Below the pieces are notes generated by a model, which saw only the letters and a program-made list of their open reading frames with translations, made no database searches and was not told the DNA's origin. Shown here one piece after another: positions 16,624-24,975 of a DNA stretch of 64,000 nt (its first letter is position 1; every line of letters begins with the position of its first letter). This DNA is from an uncultured Dietzia sp. (GTDB taxonomy: Bacteria > Actinomycetota > Actinomycetes > Mycobacteriales > Mycobacteriaceae), in assembly GCF_937873725.1 (NCBI RefSeq), contig NZ_CALMYY010000042.1, positions 1-64,000 on the forward strand. Direction: 5' to 3'. Position numbers and translations under genes: made by a program.

Positions 16624-17171
16624 CCGAGCCCGGCATCCGCTCCTCGCTCTCCACCCCGGTCACCTCCCGCCGACCCCGCATCAGCTTCGACTCCGACGCG
16701 GTCGGCAGGTACAGCGAGAGGATCGCCCGGTTCTTCGGCACCGGCACGTACCTCCTCATCCAGACGATCCTCGTGATCGTGTGGATCTTCATCAACGTCG
16801 CGGTGGTGGCGTTGCGCTTCGACCCCTATCCGTTCATCCTCCTCAACCTGGCGTTCTCCACCCAGGCGGCCTACGCGGCGCCGCTCATCCTGCTCGCGCA
16901 GAACCGGCAGGAGGACCGCGACAAGGACTCGGTCCGGGAGGATCGACTGCGGGCCACCCAGACCAAGGCCGACACCGAGTTCCTGGCCCGCGAACTCGCA
17001 TCGGTCAGGCTGTCCGTGGGCGAGACCGTCACCCGCGACTACCTGCGACGCGAACTCGACGACCTCCGGGATTCGGTGGACCGGATCGAGACGCTGCTCG
17101 CGGACCTCGGAGCGGACGGACGTAACACCGATGGCGGGAAACCCGATTCACACCCAGAGGGCCGCGGGTAG
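16620..17171 (+). CDS. DUF1003 family membrane protein
   Basis: A 183-residue protein with the DUF1003 arrangement. A soluble N-terminus leads to a conserved FFGTGTYLLIQTILVIVWIF helix (near residue 40) and a second hydrophobic segment (FILLNLAFSTQAAYAAPLIL near 75). A long charged C-terminal region of probable coiled coil follows (QNRQEDRDKDSVREDRLRA, DDLRDSVDRIETLLADLG). The molecular function of the family is unknown. The GTG at 16620 overlaps the MgtE-N protein stop as GTGA, so the two are coupled and may form a complex at the membrane. Confidence 0.85.
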   Translation: MTEPGIRSSLSTPVTSRRPRISFDSDAVGRYSERIARFFGTGTYLLIQTILVIVWIFINVAVVALRFDPYPFILLNLAFSTQAAYAAPLILLAQNRQEDRDKDSVREDRLRATQTKADTEFLARELASVRLSVGETVTRDYLRRELDDLRDSVDRIETLLADLGADGRNTDGGKPDSHPEGRG

Positions 17172-17240
17172 CGTCAGCGCGGACGGCGGCGTGACGGCTC
17201 ACCCGGTCGCCGACGTCGTCCGGAATCTGTAGGGGGATCT

Positions 17241-18356
17241 TTGCGTCACAGCGTGTACACCACCGATCGTCGTGTCCTGACGAGCGGAGCCGTCACCGCC
17301 GGCGCGATCGCCGTGCTCGCCGCCGTCGGGCTCTCGGTCGACAACACCGGACCCACCGGCGCCCCGGACATCAACCAGATCGCCGAGACGTCCACCACGG
17401 TCCCGACGATCACGGAGACGCCCGTCCCCCCGACCTCCCCCGACGCCCCACCGCCGCCGCCGGAGACCACCGACCCCGGCGCCGCGCACATCGTGCCCGC
17501 GACGATCCCCGACGGCCCCCTGGGCATCCCCGGGATCGCGCTCGACGCCTACCACCGCGCCACGGACCGTCTCAACGCCCAGACGCCCTCGTGCGAGATG
17601 GACTGGACGCTGCTGGCGGGGATCGGGCAGGTGGAGTCCAACCAGGGCCGCGGGTTGTTCGACCCCCACGGAAACACCCTCGGCCGGATCCTCGGCCCCC
17701 GCCTGGACGGGTCGATGCCCGGGACCGCGGTCATCACCGACACCGACGGTGGCCGGTTCGACGGTGACCACCAGTTCGACCGCGCGGTGGGACCGGTGCA
17801 GTTCATCCCGTCCACGTGGGCGGTGCTGGGCCGCGACGGCAACGACGACTCCGTGGCCGATCCCAACAACATCTACGACGGTGCGCTCGCCGCCGCCACG
17901 CTCCTGTGCGACCAGGGCGGTTCGATGGGCGATCCGGCCGCACGCACCCGGGCGGTCCTCGCCTACAACAACTCCCTCGCCTACGTGGCCAACGTCAACG
18001 CCTGGGCCCACGGCTACGCCGTCAACGCCTACCCGCTGCCCGCGGACCTTCCGGAGATCCACCGGCCCGAGCCGACCGTCGAGCCGCCGGCGCACTGCCC
18101 GGAGGGCTGGGAGGGTGATCCCACCGCTGCGCCCGCGCCGGCCGTCCCCGGTGAGCCCGCCCCCCCGGTCCCGGGCTGCACCGAGGCGACCCCGCCGTCG
18201 ACACCCCCGACCTCCCCGACCCCGCCGACCTCCGCGCCTGCCGAGACGGCTCCGGCCCTGCCCTCGCCCACGGTCCCCGGTCCGGCCGCCCCTCCCGCGC
18301 CGCCGCTGTTCGGTCTCCCCTGCATCCCGCCGTTCTGCGTTCCGCCACCGGCCTGA
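17241..18356 (+). CDS. Secreted lytic transglycosylase-like protein with Pro-rich tail
   Basis: A 371-residue exported protein. It has an N-terminal signal/anchor (AVTAGAIAVLAAVGLSV), a Thr/Pro-rich linker, and a soluble-lytic-transglycosylase-like domain at about residues 95-255. The catalytic Glu is expected in LLAGIGQVESNQGRG near residue 130. Further family marks are AVGPVQFIPSTW and AYNNSLAYVANVNAWAHGY. The last 100 residues are Pro/Ala/Thr-rich and may span the cell wall. The predicted role is cleavage of peptidoglycan glycan strands. I chose the TTG at 17241 because AGGGGG lies just upstream; a GTG at 17253 is possible but poorly spaced. Confidence 0.85.
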   Translation: MRHSVYTTDRRVLTSGAVTAGAIAVLAAVGLSVDNTGPTGAPDINQIAETSTTVPTITETPVPPTSPDAPPPPPETTDPGAAHIVPATIPDGPLGIPGIALDAYHRATDRLNAQTPSCEMDWTLLAGIGQVESNQGRGLFDPHGNTLGRILGPRLDGSMPGTAVITDTDGGRFDGDHQFDRAVGPVQFIPSTWAVLGRDGNDDSVADPNNIYDGALAAATLLCDQGGSMGDPAARTRAVLAYNNSLAYVANVNAWAHGYAVNAYPLPADLPEIHRPEPTVEPPAHCPEGWEGDPTAAPAPAVPGEPAPPVPGCTEATPPSTPPTSPTPPTSAPAETAPALPSPTVPGPAAPPAPPLFGLPCIPPFCVPPPA

Positions 18357-18380
18357 ATCGTCACCCCGTCCCCCGCCGCC

Positions 18381-18386
18381 TAGACT
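18381..18386 (+). promoter_or_regulatory. Candidate -10 element TAGACT before mrp
   Basis: TAGACT lies 9 nt before the ATG at 18396, giving a leaderless or near-leaderless transcript. It belongs to the TAGnnT series seen throughout the window. Confidence 0.4.
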
Positions 18387-18395
18387 CGGGCCATC

Positions 18396-19535
18396 ATGAG
18401 TGCACCCAGCGAAGAATCGATCCGTGCCGCTCTGGCCAAGGTGGACGACCCGGAGATCCGTAAACCGCTCACCGAACTCGGCATGGTCAAGAGCGTCGAC
18501 GTCGACACCGCGACCGGCCGCGTCGACATCGGTATCTACCTGACCGTGGCCACGTGCCCCATGCGGGACACCATCACGGACCGCGTCCGCTCCGCGGTGA
18601 CCGATGTCCCCGGGGTGGGCGAGGTCGTGGTCCAGCTCGACGTGATGGACGACGCGCAACGCACCGAACTGCGTAAGCACCTGCGGGGGGACGCGTCCGA
18701 ACCGGTGATCCCGTTCGCCCAACCCGGGAACCTCACCCGGGTGTACGCGGTCGCCTCCGGCAAGGGCGGGGTGGGCAAGTCCACCGCCACCGTCAACCTC
18801 GCGACCGCCCTCGCCTCCCGCGGTCTGTCCGTGGGCGTTCTCGACGCCGACATCTACGGACACTCGATACCCCGGATGCTCGGCACCGACGCCCGGCCCA
18901 CGCAGGTCGAGCAGATGATCCTGCCGCCGGTCGCGCACGACGTCAAGGTGATCTCGATCGCCCAGTTCACCAAGGGGAACACCCCGGTGGTGTGGCGCGG
19001 GCCCATGCTGCACCGCGCCCTCCAGCAGTTCCTCGCCGACGTGTACTGGGGCGACCTCGACGTCCTGCTCATGGACCTGCCACCCGGGACGGGTGACGTC
19101 GCGATCTCGATCGCCCAGCTCATCCCGTCAGCGGAGATCCTCGTGGTGACGACACCGCAACAGGCCGCGGCGGAGGTGGCCGAGCGCGCGGGGTCCATCG
19201 CCCTGCAGACCCGTCAGCGGATCGCCGGGGTGATCGAGAACATGTCCTGGCTCGAGCTGCCCGACGGCACGCGCATGGACGTCTTCGGGAGCGGCGGTGG
19301 CGCCGAGGTCGCGGAGAACCTGTCCCGATCGGTGGGAGCGCCGGTGCGGCTGCTCGGTCAGGTCCCGCTGGAACAGGCCGTCCGCGAACACGGCGACGAG
19401 GGCACCCCGATCGTTTTGGCGGAGCCGGAGTCCCCCTCCGGTCGGGCCTTCCGGGAGATCGCAGACGCCCTGGCGGTGCGCCCACGGGGTCTGGCGGGGA
19501 TGAACCTGGGGATCGACACCACGCGGCACCTGTGA
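18396..19535 (+). CDS. mrp: Mrp/ApbC/NBP35-type P-loop ATPase, iron-sulfur carrier
   Basis: A 379-residue cytosolic ATPase thought to carry or insert Fe-S clusters. The N-terminal MIP18-like domain (residues 1-100) has the conserved KVDDPEIRKPLTELGMV and ATCPMRD segments. The deviant Walker A motif AVASGKGGVGKSTATVNLA lies near residue 125, DADIYGHSIPRMLG near 150, and LLMDLPPGTGDVAI near 225. The CxxC usually found before the C-terminus in Mrp/Nbp35 proteins is absent: ENMSWLELPDGTRMDVFG replaces it, as I recall for mycobacterial Mrp. So it may act as a scaffold partner rather than bind a bridging cluster itself. It converges on tatB. Confidence 0.92.
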   Translation: MSAPSEESIRAALAKVDDPEIRKPLTELGMVKSVDVDTATGRVDIGIYLTVATCPMRDTITDRVRSAVTDVPGVGEVVVQLDVMDDAQRTELRKHLRGDASEPVIPFAQPGNLTRVYAVASGKGGVGKSTATVNLATALASRGLSVGVLDADIYGHSIPRMLGTDARPTQVEQMILPPVAHDVKVISIAQFTKGNTPVVWRGPMLHRALQQFLADVYWGDLDVLLMDLPPGTGDVAISIAQLIPSAEILVVTTPQQAAAEVAERAGSIALQTRQRIAGVIENMSWLELPDGTRMDVFGSGGGAEVAENLSRSVGAPVRLLGQVPLEQAVREHGDEGTPIVLAEPESPSGRAFREIADALAVRPRGLAGMNLGIDTTRHL

Positions 19536-19587
19536 CGACCGTCGAGATACGGCGGTGCGCGCCCCGGTCCGGCGCGGATCGCCGACC

Positions 19588-20028
19588 CTAGGTCGCGTCG
19601 GGGTCCCACTCGGGGGTCGCGCCCGACGGCCGCGGGTCCTGCGGCGGCGGGGACGCGGCGGGGCCGGCCGCCTGCGGCCGGGGTCCGGTGGTCGGCGTGC
19701 CGGCCACCGCTGCTCCACCCGCCGGCGCCGCGGCCCCGAAGTCGCCGGTGAACAGGGAGTCGTCACCGTCGAGGAGGTGCTTGGTCACCATCGCGCGCGG
19801 GTTGAGGCCCCGCAACTCGTTGAGCTGCTTGAGCGGCTCACGGAACTCCTCGAACTCCGTCCCGTAGTCGTCGCGCAACTGCTGCTGCGCGGACCCGGCG
19901 AACTCCTTGACCTTGCGGATCGCGGAGGCGAGCCAGCGGGCGGCCTCGGGCAGGCGCTCGGGACCCAGGACGACCAGCGCGATCACGCCGAGCACCAGGA
20001 GCTCGGACCACCCAACGTTAGTGAACAT
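19588..20028 (-). CDS. tatB: Sec-independent protein translocase subunit TatB
   Basis: A 146-residue membrane protein of the twin-arginine translocation receptor. It has one N-terminal transmembrane helix (VGWSELLVLGVIALVVLGPE), the conserved hinge GPERLP, and an amphipathic helix (EAARWLASAIRKVKEFAG). A disordered Pro/Ala-rich tail follows. The E in helix 1 and the GPERLPE hinge identify the TatA/B family, and the long tail and location favour TatB. GAGGGCG precedes the ATG at 20028. It is last in the sigE-rseA-htrA-tatB row, 62 nt after htrA. TatA and TatC are not in the window. Confidence 0.93.
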   Translation of the reverse strand: MFTNVGWSELLVLGVIALVVLGPERLPEAARWLASAIRKVKEFAGSAQQQLRDDYGTEFEEFREPLKQLNELRGLNPRAMVTKHLLDGDDSLFTGDFGAAAPAGGAAVAGTPTTGPRPQAAGPAASPPPQDPRPSGATPEWDPDAT

Positions 20029-20090
20029 CGCCCTCGAGGATACGTCGTCGCGACGGCGGGCGGGACAAGGGTCTGGTGGTGGCTCCCCTG

Positions 20091-21614
<1,524 letters not shown>

Positions 21615-21615
21615 C

Positions 21616-22065
21616 TTAACGGCCGAGCCGCCCGAGACGTCGGAGCAGCCTCGCCCACGGGTGCGGCGGTGCGGGCTGCGGCGCCCGGACCGGCTCGGGC
21701 GCGGTCGCGTCGCCGAGATGTCGGAGTCGCTCGCGGAGTTCCCCGGGCATCTGGATCGGCCCGGAGCCGCGGAGCGCGTGGCGGGCGTCGCCCTGCGCCG
21801 CCACGTCCGACCGGCACTGCGGACAGCGCGCCAGGTGGGCGTCCGCGCGGGCCTGACCCGTCGGCGGTAGGCGGGCGTCGACGTACGCGGCCACCGCCTC
21901 GGTCGAGAGGTGGTCGGTGGACAGGAAACGATGCTCGGTCCGTGGCGGCGGAGTCCTGCCCACCACCTCCCGAGCCGACCGCCGCGAGAGGCGGTACTCG
22001 CCGGGGTGATCGTGGCCGGGGTGATCGTGGCCGGTGTGATCGTGGCCGGGGTGCTGACGATCCAC
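21616..22065 (-). CDS. rseA: Anti-sigma factor RseA (ZAS domain) with His-rich N-terminal repeat
   Basis: A 149-residue regulator that would bind and inhibit the adjacent SigE. The zinc-binding anti-sigma signature is seen in DAHLARCPQCRSD (H-x3-C-x2-C, near residue 80), preceded by FLSTDHLSTEAVAAYVD, which resembles mycobacterial RseA. The C-terminus is basic and Pro-rich with no clear transmembrane helix, so it may be soluble or only membrane-associated. Unusually, residues 4-22 are a histidine-aspartate repeat (QHPGHDHTGHDHPGHDHPG), a potential extra metal site I do not know from other RseA proteins. The GTG at 22065 has a near-perfect AGGAGGTG upstream. An ECF-type promoter lies in the gap before it. 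The stop is one base before the htrA GTG. Confidence 0.9.
   Translation of the reverse strand: MDRQHPGHDHTGHDHPGHDHPGEYRLSRRSAREVVGRTPPPRTEHRFLSTDHLSTEAVAAYVDARLPPTGQARADAHLARCPQCRSDVAAQGDARHALRGSGPIQMPGELRERLRHLGDATAPEPVRAPQPAPPHPWARLLRRLGRLGR
22003..22047. repeat. Three 15-bp tandem repeats encoding Gly-His-Asp-His-Pro/Thr
   Basis: The unit GGGGTGATCGTGGCC occurs at 22003-22017 and 22018-22032, and with one change at 22033-22047; a partial fourth follows. On the minus strand each unit encodes GHDHP or GHDHT at the N-terminus of RseA. The repeat keeps frame and could vary in copy number by replication slippage. Confidence 0.85.
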
Positions 22066-22121
22066 CGCGCACCTCCTCGCTACTCGCCTGCCGACGTCGT
22101 CGCCGGTCCCGTCACAGCGAT

Positions 22122-22149
22122 CAACGGGCGGAGAGCCCCGGTGGTTCCC
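22122..22149 (-). promoter_or_regulatory. Candidate ECF (SigE-type) promoter upstream of rseA
   Basis: On the minus strand GGGAAC (22149-22144) is followed after 17 nt by CGTTG (22126-22122). This fits the GGAAC-N16-19-CGTT pattern used by SigE/SigH-like ECF sigma factors. It lies between the sigE stop and the rseA start and predicts a leader of about 50 nt with the strong AGGAGGTG site. It would let SigE raise its own inhibitor, protease and TatB. Confidence 0.55.
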
Positions 22150-22161
22150 GCGACTCCGCGC

Positions 22162-22836
22162 TCAGTCGACGCGCCGGTGGACCCCGGTCACGCCGGCCGC
22201 CTCGAGCTCGGCCCGCAGCGCCGATCGCCCGCGGTGGATCCGGCTGCGGACCGTCCCCATCTTGACCCCGAGGATCCTGCCGACCTCCTCGTAGCTGAGG
22301 TCCTCGATGTCGCACAGCACCACGGCGGCGCGGAATTCCGGCGAGAGGTTGTCCAGGGCGGTCTGCAGGATCGGGTCGAAGGTCTCGTCGGACAGGACCT
22401 GCTCGGGGCTGCGCTCCCGCCCCGGGACGCGCTCGGCATCGTCGGGGAGGGCCTCGAAGCGGATCCGGGACCGCCGCCGGGCCATGTCGAGGAACAGGTT
22501 GGTCACGATGCGGTGCATCCACCCCTCGAAGGTCCCCGGCTTGTACCTGTCCAGCGACCGGAACACCCTGATGAACGCCTCCTGGGTGATGTCCTCGGCG
22601 TCGTGGGCGTTTCCGCAGAGCCGGAACGCGAGCCGGTACACCCGGTCCCCGTGCTGCGCGACCAACTCCGACCAGGTGGGCATGTCGGCGGCGACCCCAC
22701 TCGAATCGAACCGTGCGGTGCCGACCGCCTCTCCGGCGTCGCGCCCGAGAACCGTCGTCGAACCGTGCACCGTCTGCGAGTACATGCGCTGCCGCCGCCT
22801 TCCGGCGCGGACATGGGGATCCGCGCGGTACGTCAC
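22162..22836 (-). CDS. sigE: ECF sigma factor SigE
   Basis: A 224-residue extracytoplasmic-function sigma factor that redirects RNA polymerase under envelope stress. Region 2 is clear: [20 protein letters not shown], then [12 protein letters not shown] and [18 protein letters not shown], residues about 65-130. Region 4 holds [20 protein letters not shown] followed by the helix-turn-helix [20 protein letters not shown] near 165-205. A roughly 50-residue N-terminal extension is Arg-rich. I chose the GTG at 22836 because AGGGGGC lies upstream; an ATG at 22785 would give a shorter form, and alternative sigE starts are known in mycobacteria. The neighbours rseA, htrA and tatB complete the stress module. 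Confidence 0.94.
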   Translation of the reverse strand: MTYRADPHVRAGRRRQRMYSQTVHGSTTVLGRDAGEAVGTARFDSSGVAADMPTWSELVAQHGDRVYRLAFRLCGNAHDAEDITQEAFIRVFRSLDRYKPGTFEGWMHRIVTNLFLDMARRRSRIRFEALPDDAERVPGRERSPEQVLSDETFDPILQTALDNLSPEFRAAVVLCDIEDLSYEEVGRILGVKMGTVRSRIHRGRSALRAELEAAGVTGVHRRVD

Positions 22837-22891
22837 GCCGCCCCCTGGTGGGACATCGTGCTGCCACCCTCTCCCATCGGCCTGTCCTCAC

Positions 22892-22897
22892 GGTATA
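22892..22897 (-). promoter_or_regulatory. Candidate -10 element TATACC for sigE
   Basis: On the minus strand GGGTATACCG lies about 55 nt before the sigE GTG and directly downstream of the TCTCAG direct repeat. The start site would be near 22885. No convincing -35 is seen, which fits an activator-dependent promoter. Confidence 0.35.
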
Positions 22898-22901
22898 CCC
22901 G

Positions 22902-22920
22902 TACTGAGATGCGCCTGAGA
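22902..22920 (-). promoter_or_regulatory. MprA-box-like direct repeat upstream of sigE
   Basis: The minus strand reads TCTCAGGC-GCA-TCTCAGTA: two 8-bp direct repeats separated by 3 nt, 19 bp in total. This is the described layout of the mycobacterial MprA recognition sequence, as I recall it. It sits 66-84 nt before the sigE start and would overlap the -35 region of the TATACC promoter. The regulator itself is not encoded here. Confidence 0.45.
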
Positions 22921-22987
22921 GTCTCATACCGATCCGATCACCGCGCGTTGGATGCGCGGTGCGCGGCCGCGGCGATACGCTGCCCAG

Positions 22988-23596
22988 GTGTCTGATTCGA
23001 CAGATGTCCCCGCCACCGACCGTTCCGGGCCGGGCGGCCTCGCCCGCCGCAGCGCCGAGCAGGTCGACGACTCCCTCTACGCCGTCGCCCGCGCCGACGC
23101 GGCCGAGTTGGGGGCCGTCTCACCGGATCCGCTGACCGCTGAGGCGATCCGCCTGATCGCCCGCCTGACGGGGGCGCGCGCCGCGGTATGCCTCACCCCG
23201 GCGCCCGGCGTGCCCGCCCTCGCCATCCTCGCGGCGGCGGGCCCCGGAGCGGGGACGGTGGTCACCTGCATCACCGAGGACCCCCATCACCTCGACGCCG
23301 CCCGGTCCGCCCTGGGCGCGGCCGGCCACCCGGCCTCGGCCGCCCGCTACATCGCGGCCCGGCCCCTGGAGGTCGCCGACAAGCTGGCCGACGGCGCCTA
23401 CGACCTGCTCGTCGCCGACGTCCCGGGCCACTCGGTGTCGAGGGTGGTCTCGCGCGCGCAGAAGCTGCTCCGCCCCGGGGGCGCGCTGGTCCTGCTCGGT
23501 GAGCACGCTCCGCTGCCGGAGGGCTCGGATCTACCGGACCACGCGCACATCACCATGCTCCCGGTAGGCGACGGGCTCACCGTCGTCACGCTCTGA
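22988..23596 (+). CDS. SAM-dependent O-methyltransferase (Rv1220c-like)
   Basis: A 202-residue class I methyltransferase of the caffeoyl-CoA/COMT-like type, divergent from sigE as in mycobacteria. Features are ARRSAEQVDDSLYAVARAD near the N-terminus and the SAM-binding strand ARAAVCLTPAPGVPALAILA near residue 65, where the usual DxGxGxG loop has drifted to TPAPGVPA. Later segments are GTVVTCITEDPHHLDAARSA and GAYDLLVADVPGH. The acceptor is unknown. The GTG at 22988 lacks a Shine-Dalgarno sequence, but TACGCT (22976-22981) ends 6 nt before it, consistent with a leaderless transcript. The degenerate SAM loop makes activity less certain. Confidence 0.82.
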   Translation: MSDSTDVPATDRSGPGGLARRSAEQVDDSLYAVARADAAELGAVSPDPLTAEAIRLIARLTGARAAVCLTPAPGVPALAILAAAGPGAGTVVTCITEDPHHLDAARSALGAAGHPASAARYIAARPLEVADKLADGAYDLLVADVPGHSVSRVVSRAQKLLRPGGALVLLGEHAPLPEGSDLPDHAHITMLPVGDGLTVVTL

Positions 23597-23605
23597 GCAC
23601 GCCGC

Positions 23606-24832
23606 TCAGCCGGGCAGCGATGTCACGGTGTTCTTGCCCACGCTGACCACCCCACCGGCGCTGATCGGAAACCGGAGCCGGTCCCGTTCGTGGTCCACGC
23701 CGATCACGTCGCCGGCACCGATCTGGCAGTTCTTGTCGACGATCGCCCTCCGCACGACCGCACCCCGCCCGATCCGCGCCCCCGGCATGAGTACGCTCCC
23801 CTCGACCACCGCGCCGTCCTCGACCACGACGTTGCTGAACAGCACCGAGTTGCGCACGGTGGCCGCCGAGATGATGGTCCCGGCCCCGACCATCGACTCC
23901 TGCGCCATGCCGCCGTTGACGAACTTGGCGGGCGGCAGATTGTCCTGCTGGGTCCTGATGGGCCACAGCTTGTTGTAGAGGTTGAAGACCGGGTGGACCG
24001 AGACCAGGTCCACGTGCGCGTCGTAGAACGCGTCGATGGTCCCCACGTCCCGCCAGTAGCCGCGGTCGCGTTCCGTCTCGCCAGGCACCCGGTTGCGGGC
24101 GAAGTCGTAGACGTAGGCGCGCTCCTGCTCCACGAGCGCCGGGATGATGTCCCCGCCCATGTCGTGGGTGGAGTCCGGCTTCTCCGCGTCGGCCTTGAGC
24201 GCGTCGACGAGCGCGTCGGTGGTGAAGATGTAGTTGCCCATGGACGCGAACGTCGCGTCCGGGTCGTCCGGGGTCCCGGGGGGGTCGGAGGGCTTCTCCA
24301 CCCAGCCGCGGATGAGGTCGTCCTCGGCGGCGTCGATGCAGCCGAAGGCGAACGCCTCGCTGCGTGGCACCCGGATGCCGGCCACCGTGACCGCGGCGCC
24401 GGTCTCGATGTGGTGGTCGAGCATCTGTCGCGGGTCCATGCGGTACACGTGGTCGGCGCCGAAGACCACGATGTGGTCCGGCTTCTCGTCGTAGACCAGG
24501 TTGAGGGACTGCAGGATCGCGTCCGCCGAGCCGGTGTACCACCGCGGCCCCAGCCGCTGCTGCGCCGGCACGGGGGTGATGTACTCGCCCCCCATCCCGC
24601 TCATGTGCCACACCTGCGAGATGTGGCGGTCGAGGGAATGCGATTTGTACTGGGTGAGGACGCAGATCCGGTGGAAGCCGGCGTTGACGAGGTTGCTCAG
24701 GACGAAGTCGATGAGACGATACGACCCCCCGAACGGCACCGCCGGTTTGGCGCGGTCCGCCGTGAGCGGGAAGAGGCGCTTGCCCTCGCCACCGGCGAGA
24801 ACGATTGCTAGGACGTGCGGCTGTTTCCTCAC
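23606..24832 (-). CDS. glgC: Glucose-1-phosphate adenylyltransferase
   Basis: A 408-residue ADP-glucose pyrophosphorylase making ADP-glucose for glycogen and other alpha-glucans. The nucleotide motif [13 protein letters not shown] and [10 protein letters not shown] lie at residues 10-35. The substrate motif WYTGSADAI and catalytic Asp region [12 protein letters not shown] lie near 110-145, with VEKPSDPP near 195 and [16 protein letters not shown] near 270. A left-handed beta-helix C-terminus follows. I chose the GTG at 24832 (VRKQPHVL) because it aligns with family N-termini; TACGGT ends 6 nt upstream, suggesting leaderless transcription. It is divergent from glgA. A second, divergent family member is encoded at 51502-52740. 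Confidence 0.95.
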   Translation of the reverse strand: MRKQPHVLAIVLAGGEGKRLFPLTADRAKPAVPFGGSYRLIDFVLSNLVNAGFHRICVLTQYKSHSLDRHISQVWHMSGMGGEYITPVPAQQRLGPRWYTGSADAILQSLNLVYDEKPDHIVVFGADHVYRMDPRQMLDHHIETGAAVTVAGIRVPRSEAFAFGCIDAAEDDLIRGWVEKPSDPPGTPDDPDATFASMGNYIFTTDALVDALKADAEKPDSTHDMGGDIIPALVEQERAYVYDFARNRVPGETERDRGYWRDVGTIDAFYDAHVDLVSVHPVFNLYNKLWPIRTQQDNLPPAKFVNGGMAQESMVGAGTIISAATVRNSVLFSNVVVEDGAVVEGSVLMPGARIGRGAVVRRAIVDKNCQIGAGDVIGVDHERDRLRFPISAGGVVSVGKNTVTSLPG

Positions 24833-24962
24833 GACACCACCGTAACGACTTCCCGGGACGCGGCACGGACCAACGCCCGACTTGCCCCCGACCGGCCCCG
24901 ACCCGACACCCCGCGATCGGGAGATGTTCACCCGCAACGGTCCCGGTGTCGGCCGTGGCGAC

Positions 24963-24968
24963 TAGGTT
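24963..24968 (+). promoter_or_regulatory. Candidate -10 element TAGGTT of a leaderless glgA promoter
   Basis: TAGGTT ends 7 nt before the glgA GTG at 24976. Only GGCCACT lies between, with no ribosome-binding site. It faces the divergent glgC promoter across about 143 bp. Confidence 0.5.
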
Positions 24969-24975
24969 GGCCACT

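Noticed and set aside
18396-19535. Mrp lacking the C-terminal CxxC as evidence of a broken gene
   Set aside because: The ATPase core is intact and, as I recall, mycobacterial Mrp proteins also replace the CxxC, so this is a lineage feature rather than decay.
22952-22987. Upstream start for the methyltransferase at 22952
   Set aside because: It lacks a ribosome-binding site and would include the leaderless-type -10; the GTG at 22988 fits family length better.
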